Shown here: one piece after another, positions 44,764 to 54,619 of the stretch
Position numbering within the stretch: position 1 is the stretch's first letter
Layout of the letters: each line of letters begins with the position of its first letter
NCBI GenBank assembly: GCA_028577615.1
Contig: JAJSDU010000015.1
Coordinates: 1 to 59,399 of the forward strand
Direction: 5' to 3'
Length of the DNA stretch: 59,399 nucleotides
Source of the DNA: Nitrosomonas sp.
Lineage (GTDB): Bacteria; Pseudomonadota; Gammaproteobacteria; Burkholderiales; Nitrosomonadaceae
The notes under the pieces: model-generated
What the model was told of the DNA's origin: nothing
The model's input: only the letters and a program-made list of their open reading frames with translations
Database searches by the model: none
Made by a program: the position numbers and the translations under genes

Positions 44764-46050
44764 ATGAGAAAAATAATGAAAAACGAATTCATACTGAATA
44801 AGCATAATAATCAAGTTGCATGGATTATAGGCTGGATAGTATTAATAACATTAATTATTTGTACAGAATCAGCATATGCCATTACTTTGGTAAAATCCGA
44901 TCCAGCGGGAGGTACAGGTGGACGTCGTAGTATAGTGTCCACGCCCCCCGCACAAATACAACTCTGGTTTTCCGAGAATGTTAATCAAGCCAATATTTCG
45001 CTATCTGTCTATGCCGAAGATGGTAGTCTGGTTACCGACGCAACACCTCAAGTTACCGCAAACGATCCCACCTCGATAATAGTGCCGTTACCCGCGTTAA
45101 CCGCCGGATTGTATACCGTGGAATATTACGTAACGTCGACAAGCGGGCAAAGCATCAACTCTGAGTATACATTCAGAGTAAAAGAGGAAGAGAATTCCTC
45201 TCCTGTAATAAGCACGCAAACACTGATCGATACAGAAACCCTGCTTAATTGGGCCGAAAACACCTATGCAGAGTTTTTTCCTGATCATCAGATTACGCAA
45301 AATATCGAACCCTGGTTGTTTCGCCATTATCCGCAAACAAATATTTATGCGGGCGTCAATACCAATGATAACAATGTTTATGTGCTTGGCGGGCCGTGGG
45401 GCAATAACCCCGCTTTTATTGACACCCTTTCCAATCTGTCAGCTCTGATTGCCAACTCGAATAATAATAATAACGGGAACGGAAACAATAGTAATAACCG
45501 CACGCCTACCTGCGATACCACCAATGCGCCTGCCGGTTTACTTTACACCCAGAATAGCACTATTGTGAACGTTACAACTAATGGAGAATGTATTCCATTG
45601 CCCGAGAATACTAATCTATGCCCAATACCACAACAGACTTCGGCTACGGGTATTTCTTTGATAACTTTTTACACAGCTACTTCATCAGTAATCAAAGGAG
45701 TAGAGAATCCTTTTTATCCAGCTATGAGTGCAAGTGCCTTTACTCCGACGCGCGAGATACTTGAAGCACAGTATTGCACTATTAATGCACCGGAAGAGAC
45801 AGTCAGTCTCATTGTAAATGCTGATTTTTGTTATGACATGACGGCAGAAATTAATGAATCAACACTTCCCATAATGCGAGGTACAACTACAATCAATCCG
45901 CCAGTGACTTTTGCCACCAAAGGCGTTTTCAAGACCGTAGTATCTCAGCGCGATTGTTTTGCTAGCGGAGCAACGATCATTACCGATGCGGCCACGGGGG
46001 AAATGTGGAAACGTCAAGAAGATGACAGTTATATCAAAGTAAGCAATTAA
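44764..46050 (+). CDS. secreted protein: CopC-like domain, A domain, six-cysteine B domain
   Basis: An exported protein of 428 residues (signal VAWIIGWIVLITLIICTESAYA). The first mature domain, ITLVKSDPAGG ... PAQIQLWFSENVNQANISLSVYAEDGSLV ... GLYTVEYYVTSTSGQ, has the CopC/YcnJ-like Ig fold but lacks the N-terminal His that ligates copper. Domain A follows (LLNWAENTYAEFFPDHQ, FRHYPQTNIYAGV, VYVLGGPWG), then an Asn-rich linker, then domain B with six Cys (TCDT, ECIP, LCPI, YCTI, FCYD, DCFA) matching the paralogue at 42279. The start is uncertain: ATGs at 44728, 44764 and 44776 are in frame and none has a strong ribosome-binding site. Confidence 0.78.
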   Translation: MRKIMKNEFILNKHNNQVAWIIGWIVLITLIICTESAYAITLVKSDPAGGTGGRRSIVSTPPAQIQLWFSENVNQANISLSVYAEDGSLVTDATPQVTANDPTSIIVPLPALTAGLYTVEYYVTSTSGQSINSEYTFRVKEEENSSPVISTQTLIDTETLLNWAENTYAEFFPDHQITQNIEPWLFRHYPQTNIYAGVNTNDNNVYVLGGPWGNNPAFIDTLSNLSALIANSNNNNNGNGNNSNNRTPTCDTTNAPAGLLYTQNSTIVNVTTNGECIPLPENTNLCPIPQQTSATGISLITFYTATSSVIKGVENPFYPAMSASAFTPTREILEAQYCTINAPEETVSLIVNADFCYDMTAEINESTLPIMRGTTTINPPVTFATKGVFKTVVSQRDCFASGATIITDAATGEMWKRQEDDSYIKVSN

Positions 46051-46171
46051 TTCAGTCTTCTTTGCATTTTATGAAAATTTTTCCGTTCATAAAGAGCACG
46101 CTCCTGCTGATTTTTTGTAAGGCAAATAGTGTGGCGAAACATCATCCACTAGACGCATTCAATCATGCATT

Positions 46172-46206
46172 GGTAGGTGGGTGGCGCTTTACTTGCCCAC
46201 CCTACC
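46172..46206 (+). repeat. palindromic REP-like element
   Basis: GGTAGGTGGG (46172-46181) pairs with CCCACCCTACC (46196-46206) with one bulged base, around a 14-base loop. Elements of the form GTAGGTGGG-N-CCCACCCTAC recur in proteobacterial genomes as intergenic palindromes. It lies between the CopC-like gene and the convergent mscS gene. Confidence 0.6.
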
Positions 46207-46256
46207 AGGTCAATGTAGCCTGTTATCAGCCAAAAAGTATTTAACTGAGGACATCC

Positions 46257-47078
46257 TCACTCCCGATAAACCCGCTCCAGCACGCCCTGTGTGATATGCC
46301 GCTCGAGTTCGGCGGCTTTTTCGGTGGGACAGAAGATAATGACGGTAATAATGCATTTAGCGAACTCGCTTGTGCTGATCATGATGCGCGGTTCAGGGCC
46401 GGGAATGTCGATGCCGGTTCTTTTTTCGATAAATGCGTTATAGCGCCGCGCGACCTCGGCGAAATCGGCTGAACAGTGATCGATTTCGGCTACGATCCAC
46501 TCACGGATATCAGCGATATTGAAGCGCGCATCAATCGCGATATTGAAGCGGTGAAAAGCGTAACGCTTGGAAAAGTTCAGATTCCTGATGGGCTCCGATA
46601 AAAAAAGACTGTTGGGAATCACGATAACCTTGCCGGTAAAACTGTAATCATTAGGCGGCCTGTCGAGTTCCTGCAGCGTAGTGGAAAACATGTTGAAATC
46701 GATCACTTCTCCCCGGTTCGGCCCCACTTCGATCCAGTCACCGATGGTAAAGGCGCCCGTGCCCGCGCGCAGCATGGCACCGCTGAAACACAGAATCAGT
46801 TCCTTGGTTGCGATCACCAGCGCCAGCGTCACTGCGGCAATCGAAAAAGCGAAATTTTTCAGTTCAGGCCACCAGATGGCCAGTAACCCGAAAACAATAA
46901 TCAGCCAGCTGAAGTTTTTCACGCTGGTAATCCAGTGCCTGCGTCCCTCCGTGAGGATCGCCCGGTTGCGTTTGATCAGATGCACCAGCGCAATCCGCAG
47001 CGAGAGCATCACCGCAATCAACACGCCGCTTCGCACCAGCTGATAGTCATCCTGATAGATCAACAGCAATTCAGACAT
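46257..47078 (-). CDS. small-conductance mechanosensitive channel (MscS family)
   Basis: A 273-residue channel. Three membrane helices are at about residues 14-32, 52-70 and 76-100; the pore helix region reads FAFSIAAVTLALVIATKELILCFSGAMLRAGTGAFTIGDWIEV, ending in the conserved GD-I-V/EV. The beta domain follows with GEVIDFNMFSTTLQELD and VIVIPNSLFLSEPIRNLNFS. It is a short MscS without extra N-terminal helices; it releases solutes on osmotic downshock. Confidence 0.9.
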   Translation of the reverse strand: MSELLLIYQDDYQLVRSGVLIAVMLSLRIALVHLIKRNRAILTEGRRHWITSVKNFSWLIIVFGLLAIWWPELKNFAFSIAAVTLALVIATKELILCFSGAMLRAGTGAFTIGDWIEVGPNRGEVIDFNMFSTTLQELDRPPNDYSFTGKVIVIPNSLFLSEPIRNLNFSKRYAFHRFNIAIDARFNIADIREWIVAEIDHCSADFAEVARRYNAFIEKRTGIDIPGPEPRIMISTSEFAKCIITVIIFCPTEKAAELERHITQGVLERVYRE

Positions 47079-47189
47079 AAATTATGGAACCCAGCGCAAT
47101 TCACCGGACTTATAGATGTATTTTTTCAAAAATGATTGTACAGCACGACGCTGCTGGCGATGACAACACTACCGCGCACGAACACCTGC

Positions 47190-48035
47190 TCACACAAACC
47201 GCATCGACAAATCCACCGCCTGTATGTTTTTCGTCAGACTGCCGATGGAAATCCGGTCAACACCGGTTTCAGCCACACCGCGCACCGTATCAAGCCCGAT
47301 ATTACCGGATGCTTCCAGAATGATGGTCCGGCCGGTTTTTGCGGCATGATGCGCGCGCAGCGCAACCGCCTCGTTTAATTGCGCCAGCGTAAAATTATCG
47401 AGCAGCACCATCAAAGCGCCTGCATCGAGAGCGATCTGCATTTCCTGCGGGGATTCCACCTCGATCTGAATAAAAACATTCCGCGGCGCGATCGCCCGCG
47501 CTGTTTCAAGCGCCCGGCGTATGCCGCCGGCTGCGGCAATATGGTTTTCCTTGATCAGAATGCCATCGTACAGGCCCAGGCGATGGTTAACGCCACCGCC
47601 GCAGCGGACTGCGTATTTCTGCGCCAGCCGCAGGCCGGGCAATGTTTTGCGGGTGTCCACAATCACCGCCTGCGTGCCATCAATGGCATCCACATACCGT
47701 CGCGTCTGCGTCGCCACGGCGGACAGCAGCTGCAAAAAATTCAGCGCCGAACGTTCGGCTGTCAATAAAGCCCGCGCGCTGCCGGAAATCCGGCAGATAT
47801 TCTGCTGCGCCGCGAGACAATCGCCGTCTCCGGCAAACCATTCAATGTGAATATCCGGACAAAGCATTCGGAAACATAGTTCAAACCACTGCGCACCGCA
47901 CAGCACCGCATCCTCACGAACCATGACATCCGCCACGAGCGTCTGTTGTTCAGGAATCAGCAGCACAGTCAGATCACCCGTTCCAATGTCTTCCGCCAAT
48001 GCCTGACTGACGTTATTTTTGATTTCTTCGCGCAA
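47190..48035 (-). CDS. nadC: quinolinate phosphoribosyltransferase
   Basis: A 281-residue enzyme of de novo NAD synthesis, making nicotinate mononucleotide from quinolinate and PRPP. Seen: EDIGTGDLTVLLIPEQQ, LLTAERSALNFLQLLSAVATQTRRYVDAI, VDTRKTLPGLRLAQKYAVRCGGGVNHRLGLYDGILIKENHI, then ASGNIGLDTVRGVAETGVDRISIGSLTK. All catalytic Arg/His/Lys positions are in place and length is normal. It is alone here; nadA and nadB are not in the window. Confidence 0.96.
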   Translation of the reverse strand: MREEIKNNVSQALAEDIGTGDLTVLLIPEQQTLVADVMVREDAVLCGAQWFELCFRMLCPDIHIEWFAGDGDCLAAQQNICRISGSARALLTAERSALNFLQLLSAVATQTRRYVDAIDGTQAVIVDTRKTLPGLRLAQKYAVRCGGGVNHRLGLYDGILIKENHIAAAGGIRRALETARAIAPRNVFIQIEVESPQEMQIALDAGALMVLLDNFTLAQLNEAVALRAHHAAKTGRTIILEASGNIGLDTVRGVAETGVDRISIGSLTKNIQAVDLSMRFV

Positions 48036-48253
48036 GATATCCGCTTTCCTTCATTGTTTTCTTCAGACCTCAATTATAGTATGTCATGCTTTCACGCATC
48101 GCTGAAAGCTGCACTTTTAATTCAATTCAACAAACCGGACGACACGATGCCGCATATTTGCGGTTCCTGATTGCCGTAGCAATTGATTCAGATCAGCCCG
48201 AGCTTCAAAAAAATAACATAAAATCCTGTCTGTATTAAAAAGGAGATCTGCAT

Positions 48254-49303
48254 ATGAAAATGAAGCGTGTTATTTCAACCCTGAGTGCTGTGCCATTCGT
48301 GTTCATGCTGTCACACACTGCCCACGCGATGCCGGGCATGCACGGCTCCGGCGGCGGAAGTGCAGACGGGGCGCCACGCTTATCGAAAGATATGGGTGAA
48401 CCGATCAATTCATCGGGCGCGGAAATGGAGATTACCTACAGCGCCGATGGCAAAACCGCGATCTTTGTATCAACCCGCGCAGGCAGCATTGAATCACCCG
48501 GAAATCCCTATAACTTTGATATCTGGATGTCTCACAACGTCGATGGTGTCTGGCAGCCGCCTGTTCATCTGGGGCCGGACATCGATCCCGCGGCAGGGCC
48601 GAACATCAACACATCCGCCTGGGAGCTGGAGCCGAGTTTTTCCGACGACGGCAATGTCATTTACTTCACGCGCTATGAACCGGGTAATATGCTGTCCGGC
48701 GATCTCTACGTCGTTCAGAAAATCGATGGCGTCTGGCAATCCGCCAGAAACTGGAACGATGTGCCGGAATTGCCGAATATCAATACGCCGACCGGTGAGG
48801 AACATTGTCCGATCATCGCTTCCGATAGCCTGATTTACTTCAGCTACAATCAGCCGGGCGTCACCCAGGACAGCGATATCTGGAAAGTTGAAAAGAAGGA
48901 CGGTGTCTGGCAGGAGCCGGTGAGCCTGGGACCGAAAATCAATTCACCGTATCGCGATCACATGCACTGGACCGGACTATCGAAAGACGGTAAAAGCCTG
49001 ATCATAACCAGCACGCGGCCTGATCTGGGTTCGCGGGGCGGGCATGACGAATGGATTTCGCACCAGAATGAAGATGGTGAATGGCAGGAACCGCTGAATC
49101 TCGGCGATGCGATCAACACGGATGGAGAAGATATGTGCTGGACTTTCACACCCGATGGCAGGAAATTCGCCGGCAGCTGGGGCCCCCACGGTACCTACGA
49201 TATGGATATCCGCTGGGTCAACAAGGACGATGTACCCTTGCTCAGGGACTTTGAACCGATCGGTCCGCCGCCCAATCTGCTCAAATCGACTTATCGGCAG
49301 TAA
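48254..49303 (+). CDS. exported PD40 (WD40-like) beta-propeller protein
   Basis: A 349-residue exported protein (signal VISTLSAVPFVFMLSHTAHA) with four or five PD40-type repeats: EMEITYSADGKTAIFVSTR, LEPSFSDDGNVIYFTRYEP, CPIIASDSLIYFSYNQPG, HWTGLSKDGKSLIITSTRP, DMCWTFTPDGRKFAGSWGP. Repeats alternate with W-x-EPVxLGPxIN strands. It is related to the TolB propeller but has no TolB N-terminal domain. AAGGAG lies just before the ATG. A Met/His/Gly-rich stretch after the signal (MPGMHGSGGG) could bind metal; that is inference. Confidence 0.85.
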   Translation: MKMKRVISTLSAVPFVFMLSHTAHAMPGMHGSGGGSADGAPRLSKDMGEPINSSGAEMEITYSADGKTAIFVSTRAGSIESPGNPYNFDIWMSHNVDGVWQPPVHLGPDIDPAAGPNINTSAWELEPSFSDDGNVIYFTRYEPGNMLSGDLYVVQKIDGVWQSARNWNDVPELPNINTPTGEEHCPIIASDSLIYFSYNQPGVTQDSDIWKVEKKDGVWQEPVSLGPKINSPYRDHMHWTGLSKDGKSLIITSTRPDLGSRGGHDEWISHQNEDGEWQEPLNLGDAINTDGEDMCWTFTPDGRKFAGSWGPHGTYDMDIRWVNKDDVPLLRDFEPIGPPPNLLKSTYRQ

Positions 49304-49317
49304 AGCAGATCGAACCA

Positions 49318-49339
49318 CTACCGGCTTTGATGCCGGTAG
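49318..49339. terminator. hairpin after the propeller gene
   Basis: Perfect stem CTACCGGC (49318-49325) and GCCGGTAG (49332-49339) with a six-base loop TTTGAT, 15 bases after the propeller gene stop and before the convergent small gene. No T-run on either strand, so termination is uncertain. Confidence 0.5.
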
Positions 49340-49372
49340 ATTGGATTGCGTTGGTCAACACGGCAAAAATCG

Positions 49373-49864
49373 TTATTGACAGCGCTGGTAAGGCGATCCG
49401 TTTACCAGCGCCTGATGCGGCTGGCTGAGCGGCGGACCGCCCGCCCAGCCATGGTCGTGGCCGGTTATGTCCAGGCGGCCGAACTGTTCTTCGGCATTGA
49501 AGTTAAACAGAATGGGACGCTCCGGTTCGTGGTAGGGAAACAACCAGACCTGAATGCCCTCATAGTAATTGCCGCCGTAACTGTAAGCGATATCGGGCTT
49601 GATACGCTCGGTCTTGTCATCGGCATGGATACTCAGTTCACCGGCTGGCGTTACCGCGATGACCGGCTGTTTGGTACAATCGCCTTGCGGCGCGTAGCGG
49701 CCGGACAGAATGTAACTCCGGTACTCACTCAGCGGAAGCCCCGATTTTTTCGCCTCGGCTTCCGCCCGCTCTCTGGTCATGACGTTCTCTTCAACTCCGG
49801 CGCTGGCGGCGACAGAAAAAATACACAGTATGACGGTTATCACCGTACGCATGTTAATGATCAT
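49373..49864 (-). CDS. small exported protein of unknown function
   Basis: A 163-residue protein with a signal sequence (TVITVILCIFSVAASAG). The mature part has RAEAEAKKSGLPLSEYRSYILSGRYAP, two Cys (GDCTKQP, YQRCQ at the very end), and a short histidine-rich stretch (DITGHDHGWAGGPPL). The start at 49864 has GGAGT before it. It is convergent with the propeller gene. No family is recognised. Confidence 0.7.
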   Translation of the reverse strand: MIINMRTVITVILCIFSVAASAGVEENVMTRERAEAEAKKSGLPLSEYRSYILSGRYAPQGDCTKQPVIAVTPAGELSIHADDKTERIKPDIAYSYGGNYYEGIQVWLFPYHEPERPILFNFNAEEQFGRLDITGHDHGWAGGPPLSQPHQALVNGSPYQRCQ

Positions 49865-49954
49865 TATGACTCCTTTACTTTGTGTTCTGTAATAACAGGA
49901 TTATGCCGCGGCGGAACACGGATAATTTTTCAACAGCCCGCTTACAACACCGAA

Positions 49955-51658
49955 TTAATGCGATTCGACACCATGCGACAAGGCCTTCGCTTCTCCTTCG
50001 GATAAGATAAACACACGGTCTGCCGCATTAATCACGGCAGGTTGATGCGATACCGCGATAATTGTAAGCTGTCTGGACAGTTGTTGCAGTGTTTCACAGA
50101 TCGTTTTCTCACTTTCCGGATCCAGCGCGCTGGTTGGTTCGTCCATGATTAAAAATACCGGCCCGTGCGCAAGCGCGCGTGCAATGGCGATTCGCTGCCG
50201 CTGCCCGCCGGACAGCAATCCGCCGCGTTCGCCGACAACGGTATGCATACCGTCTGGCAGGACACTGACAAAATCCCATGCCCCCGCCTGACGCAGAGCA
50301 CGCTCGGCGTCCGCTGCCGTCAGCGCCGGTTCGCCAACCAGAATGTTATTCATGATGGTATCGTGCAGCAGGATGGTATCCTGCGAAACATAGCCAATCA
50401 TATGCCGCCATTTTCTCAGATCGATATCATGCAGTGATTTGCCATCGATCAGTATCTTTCCCGCATTGGGTTCGGTCAATCCGCACAGCAGATCGATCAG
50501 CGTACTCTTGCCCACGCCCGAAGGCCCGGTAATCGCGGTGAATGTTTTAACCGGAATGTCAAGATCGAGCTGTTTAAAAATCACTTTCTCGCCATAACTG
50601 AACTTGACATGCCGCAGCGCAATGCCCTGCCGCAAGGTCGGTTCCGCAGTTCCGGAATTCCGTTCAGCGGCGGCGGCGGCGTCTTCCGCCGCTTTGCGCA
50701 GCGCCCAGTAGGCGCTTTCCTGCACGGCCAGTTGCTGGTATTTACGCTGTGTCTTGTTGAGCAAACCCAGTATGCGCGTCAGCAAAAAAACCATCACCAT
50801 CACTTCAGGCAACGATAGTTGCCAGACCACCAGCGCAAGATACAAACCCGCCGCGGTAATTGCCGCCAGAATCGGTTCCTGCAATGCCATGAGCGCCGCC
50901 CGGCTCATGACTTCGTGGCGCGTGGCTTTTTCCAGTTGCGTGGTCTGATCACGCAATATCGCATCGGCAACATTATCGCGCGACATGGCTTTGAGCGACT
51001 TTACGGAATTCAGCACATCTGAAAGATAAGTCAGCAGATAACGCAGCAACTGGGTCTGATTTGCACCCGCCCGGCGCGTCGCACGCACCAGGCGATGCAG
51101 AACAACCAGCAGGAACAGGCCGATAAACAGTGACGCCAGTGTCGCCTGCCATGAAATAAACACGGCGACCACGGCATAAACAAGCACCTGTATGGCCAGT
51201 GCCAGCACAATCACGCTATGCTCGAAACCGTTCGCCGCACGATACGCCTCGGTTGCCACGGAATTTGCCAGCGCGCCGACCGGCTGGCGCAAATAATACG
51301 ACCAGCGGCTGGCCAGCAGCGCCTCGATCAGATTCAGGCGCAAAGCCGTTGCCACATGTGCAACGGTGTACCCGACCTGCCGGTTCGCCAGCAGCAATAT
51401 CACACCCTTGGTCAACATGCCGCCGACAATAATAATCAGAATCATATCCAGCGTCGGTTCGATACCGATCTTCTGCAACGCTTCCGCCATGAACTTGCCG
51501 ATACCCGAATCGTCACTCGATTCACCTACCGCGATCGACAATAAAGGCAATAATGCGGTCAGACTCAGTCCTTCCGCCACACCTGCGATAAGCAACGCCA
51601 GCAGTACAAATGCGCTGCGGCGTGGAAAAACCATGATATAGGTAATAAGGGTTCGCAT
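49955..51658 (-). CDS. ABC exporter, fused permease-ATPase (MsbA-like)
   Basis: A 567-residue half-transporter. Six membrane helices span about residues 10-300. The ATPase part has Walker A ITGPSGVGKSTLIDLL, Q-loop IGYVSQD, signature LSGGQRQRIAIARAL, Walker B VFLIMDEPTSALD and H-loop VSHQ, all intact. The N-terminus is short relative to canonical MsbA. It probably exports a lipid or hydrophobic molecule; neighbours give no substrate. It is not next to an lpxK gene, unlike many msbA genes; the LpxK-like gene lies 5.6 kb away. Confidence 0.9.
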   Translation of the reverse strand: MRTLITYIMVFPRRSAFVLLALLIAGVAEGLSLTALLPLLSIAVGESSDDSGIGKFMAEALQKIGIEPTLDMILIIIVGGMLTKGVILLLANRQVGYTVAHVATALRLNLIEALLASRWSYYLRQPVGALANSVATEAYRAANGFEHSVIVLALAIQVLVYAVVAVFISWQATLASLFIGLFLLVVLHRLVRATRRAGANQTQLLRYLLTYLSDVLNSVKSLKAMSRDNVADAILRDQTTQLEKATRHEVMSRAALMALQEPILAAITAAGLYLALVVWQLSLPEVMVMVFLLTRILGLLNKTQRKYQQLAVQESAYWALRKAAEDAAAAAERNSGTAEPTLRQGIALRHVKFSYGEKVIFKQLDLDIPVKTFTAITGPSGVGKSTLIDLLCGLTEPNAGKILIDGKSLHDIDLRKWRHMIGYVSQDTILLHDTIMNNILVGEPALTAADAERALRQAGAWDFVSVLPDGMHTVVGERGGLLSGGQRQRIAIARALAHGPVFLIMDEPTSALDPESEKTICETLQQLSRQLTIIAVSHQPAVINAADRVFILSEGEAKALSHGVESH

Positions 51659-51949
51659 TGTTTACAATTTTAGAAGATAAGCCGGTCGACAGTTACAAGC
51701 GGCAGGAATTCAAGAACCGCATTATATTACCTGAAAGCCAGGCACAGTTTATCGCATACGCTCAGTCTCAGGCAGTGTTATGGCGTGTTGTTGCAAAAAT
51801 ACCGGTAAAAATCAATTCCAATCAGCGCCGGAATGGACCGGAATTCATAATTTACGCGGCTTAACACCCGCTAATAACGAAATCAGCGCAAGAGTACAGT
51901 ACCTAAAATAGACGTTTTCATTATCACGTAACAGGAACAAGGAACGACC

Positions 51950-52231
51950 ATGGCTTTGAAAACGTCAATAAAAGAATTCTCCGCGCTGCTGGGTGATAAA
52001 GAGTCACTGCTGGATAAGCATTTCAGACATTTAGCGCAAAAAATTGAATTACACTGGAGCTATGATGAGTTTTATCCGTTTATAGAAAAACTTCTTCTGG
52101 ATACCCGGAACGGCAATCGAGCAGGATTACCCGTCGAAGTGATGCGGGAGATCTCTGATTTATATGAAATTCACGAGAAAAAATTTCCAGTCAAAAAAGA
52201 TGCCGGACGATATGCATTTCATCAACACTGA
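51950..52231 (+). CDS. small soluble protein of unknown function
   Basis: A 93-residue helical protein. The sequence DKESLLDKHFRHLAQKIELHWSYDEFYPFIEKLLLDTRNGNRAGLPVEVMREISDLYEIHEKKFP suggests a compact helical bundle with a charged C-terminus. GGAACAAGGAACG lies before the ATG, a weak but usable ribosome-binding site. It is alone on its strand between two minus-strand blocks. A strong terminator 270 bases later may end its transcript. Confidence 0.65.
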   Translation: MALKTSIKEFSALLGDKESLLDKHFRHLAQKIELHWSYDEFYPFIEKLLLDTRNGNRAGLPVEVMREISDLYEIHEKKFPVKKDAGRYAFHQH

Positions 52232-52552
52232 GCATTATCCGGAAATGAAAAATAGATTTCGTCATTTCCAGGGATGAATCTGGTGCGAATCCGTTGAAAG
52301 CGTTGCTGAACGACGTTAAAGCATGCAGACAAGGCGCGCGCAGTGCGGCTTTCGACTGTCAACAGAATTAAACGGGTAAATCATCGGTTATTTGAAAGAT
52401 AGCCTGCCAGAAGCACCGGTATACTGAACACATATTCACGCGTCACTCCGATATACCGATCGATAGTACGCTTGTATATTTTCCTTATGGTAGTCCTTTT
52501 AAGCATCTCCTTCCGGGGAGATGCTTTTTTCTTTTCAGCAGACCGGATCGGT
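52232..52552 (+). other. gene-free spacer ending in a strong plus-strand terminator
   Basis: A 321-base spacer. The only notable structure is the terminator at 52501-52532. The region between 52232 and 52500 could hold a long 3' leader or a small RNA on the plus strand; nothing specific is recognised. Confidence 0.45.
52501..52532 (+). terminator. rho-independent terminator (plus strand)
   Basis: Stem AAGCATCTCC (52501-52510) pairs perfectly with GGAGATGCTT (52517-52526) around a six-base loop, then a T-rich run. It is 270 bases after the small gene at 51950 and 21 bases from the end of hslU on the opposite strand. Confidence 0.85.
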
Positions 52553-53887
52553 TTACAACACATACCGCGCGAGATCTTCGCTCTGCGACAAGTCCTGCAA
52601 CCGTTCATCGACATAGGCGGCATCGATTTCTATCGTTTTCCCGCTGTATTTCGGCGCGTCATATGAAATTTCCTCAAGCAATCTTTCCATGACAGTGTGC
52701 AGACGCCGCGCGCCAATGTTTTCGGTTTTATTGTTGACAGAAAATGCAATCTCGGCCAGACGTTTAATACCTTCATCCGAGAATTTAAGTTCGACGCCTT
52801 CCGTTTTAAGCAGGGCTTCATATTGCCGCGTGAGGCAGGCATCGGTATTGGTGAGAATCTGCTCAAAATCGCTGACACTCAAACTGGCAAGTTCCACCCT
52901 GATCGGGAAACGCCCCTGCAATTCAGGAATCAGATCGGACGGCTTGGTCAGATGAAATGCCCCGCTGGCGACAAAAAGAATATGATCGGTCTTGATCATG
53001 CCATACTTGGTTGAAACGGTCGTACCCTCGACCAGCGGCAACAGATCCCGCTGCACGCCCTGACGGGAAACTTCCCCTCCCGAGCTCTGACCTGACCGGC
53101 TGGTGATCTTGTCGATTTCGTCAAGAAAAACAATACCATTTTGCTCGACATTATGAACCGCGCTTAATTTCAGCTCTTCGTCATTGATCAACTTGGCGGC
53201 TTCTTCTTCGAGCAGCAGTTTTTTAGCTTCCCGGATGGTCAAACGGCGCGTTCTTTTCTTTTCTCCGCTGAAGCTTTGAAACATGCCTTGAATCTGTGAA
53301 GTCAGATCTTCCATTCCGGGCGGCGCGAAAATTTCCATACTGGCTTTTGGCGCAGCGATTTCAATGTCAATTTCCTTGTCATCCAGACTGCCTTCACGCA
53401 GCATTTTGCGAAATTTCTGCCGTGTCGAATTATTCTGTTCAGCAGCATCGGCATGCGAATCAAAACCGCGCGCCGGAGGCAGAAGCGCATCCAGTATGCG
53501 CTCTTCCGCGGCATCCTCGGCAAGCGGCAGCCGCTTTCGAGTCTCTTTCTCGCGTGACTGCTTGATGGCGGTTTCAACCAGATCACGGATAATCGAATCA
53601 ACATCGCGGCCGACATAACCGACCTCGGTAAATTTTGTCGCCTCGATTTTGATAAAAGGCGCATCGGCCAACTTGGCGAGCCGCCGGGCAATTTCTGTTT
53701 TGCCGACACCGGTCGGCCCTATCATCAGAATATTTTTAGGTGTGATTTCCTGGCGTAATGGATCAGCGACCTGCTGTCTGCGCCAGCGGTTTCTCAGCGC
53801 AATAGCCACCGCGCGTTTAGCCGAATGCTGTCCAATGATATGTTTATCCAGTTCGTGGACAATTTCCTGGGGTGTCATTTGAGACAT
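52553..53887 (-). CDS. hslU: HslU ATPase of the HslUV protease
   Basis: A 444-residue AAA+ unfoldase. Walker A is [26 protein letters not shown], Walker [12 protein letters not shown], and the pore loop region [17 protein letters not shown] is canonical. The I-domain (about residues 110-240) and the C-terminal [15 protein letters not shown] tail that enters HslV are present. It unfolds substrates for HslV. It is the last gene of the dapF-DUF484-xerC-hslV-hslU run. Confidence 0.97.
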   Translation of the reverse strand: MSQMTPQEIVHELDKHIIGQHSAKRAVAIALRNRWRRQQVADPLRQEITPKNILMIGPTGVGKTEIARRLAKLADAPFIKIEATKFTEVGYVGRDVDSIIRDLVETAIKQSREKETRKRLPLAEDAAEERILDALLPPARGFDSHADAAEQNNSTRQKFRKMLREGSLDDKEIDIEIAAPKASMEIFAPPGMEDLTSQIQGMFQSFSGEKKRTRRLTIREAKKLLLEEEAAKLINDEELKLSAVHNVEQNGIVFLDEIDKITSRSGQSSGGEVSRQGVQRDLLPLVEGTTVSTKYGMIKTDHILFVASGAFHLTKPSDLIPELQGRFPIRVELASLSVSDFEQILTNTDACLTRQYEALLKTEGVELKFSDEGIKRLAEIAFSVNNKTENIGARRLHTVMERLLEEISYDAPKYSGKTIEIDAAYVDERLQDLSQSEDLARYVL

Positions 53888-53965
53888 AGTATTATCTGTT
53901 GTGGTTATTTGGCTTTCTTATAAGCAGTGCGATGTATGGAGACCCGTTTCTTTCAGGGGTGCGCT

Positions 53966-54490
53966 TTAACAGTTAATCGTTTCTATAACATGGTCCTGAT
54001 TGGTATAAATGCATAAATCCCCGGCTATGGTCAGCGCCTTGCTGACGATATCCCTGGGTGACAAATCGGTATTTTCCAGCAATGCGCGCGCGGCGGCTTG
54101 TGCGTACGCGCCCCCGCTGCCAATCGCCGCCAGTCCGTACTCGGGTTCGATGACATCACCTGCGCCGGTAATAATCAGCGTGGCATCCTCGCTGGCCACA
54201 ACAAGCATGGCTTCGAGTCTGCGCAAAATACGATCGGTACGCCAGTCCTTGGCAAGCTCAACCGCCGAACGCATCAGGTGACCCTGATGCGCTTCCAGTT
54301 TGCCCTCGAACCGTTCAAATAATGTAAATGCATCGGCTGTTCCACCGGCGAAGCCAGCCAGAATTTTGTCATGATAAAGCCGGCGCACTTTTCGCGCGCT
54401 TGATTTGGCAACGACAGCGCCCAGTGTGACCTGTCCATCGCCGCCAAGCGCAACCTGTTTTCCACGTCTTGCGGATACGATCGTCGTCAT
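53966..54490 (-). CDS. hslV: HslV protease subunit
   Basis: A 174-residue threonine protease. The start [10 protein letters not shown] gives the nucleophile Thr2 after removal of Met. [44 protein letters not shown] and [16 protein letters not shown] are typical. It assembles with HslU into the HslUV protease. The start overlaps no other gene; 78 bases separate it from hslU. Confidence 0.97.
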   Translation of the reverse strand: MTTIVSARRGKQVALGGDGQVTLGAVVAKSSARKVRRLYHDKILAGFAGGTADAFTLFERFEGKLEAHQGHLMRSAVELAKDWRTDRILRRLEAMLVVASEDATLIITGAGDVIEPEYGLAAIGSGGAYAQAAARALLENTDLSPRDIVSKALTIAGDLCIYTNQDHVIETINC

Positions 54491-54619
54491 TGTGTTCTTA
54501 AACCGGAAACAAAAGGTTTATTATACTGCATAAAGACAGGGCTAATACTGCCCTGAAGTCGCGCATTGCCATTTAACACTCCGTCAGGCTCTGATATCAC
54601 ACATCCAGCGCAAGGCGCG

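Noticed and set aside
46062-46244. 60-codon plus-strand frame after the CopC-like gene
   Set aside because: It runs across the palindromic repeat at 46172-46206, has no family features and no clear ribosome-binding site.
51658-51864. 68-codon plus-strand frame starting with TTG
   Set aside because: It starts at the first base of the divergent ABC transporter gene, has no ribosome-binding site and no recognisable features.
52381-52506. 41-codon minus-strand frame with basic start and a short hydrophobic end
   Set aside because: Its ATG lies in the arm of the terminator hairpin and the AAGGAG abuts the start codon directly, so it is likely chance.
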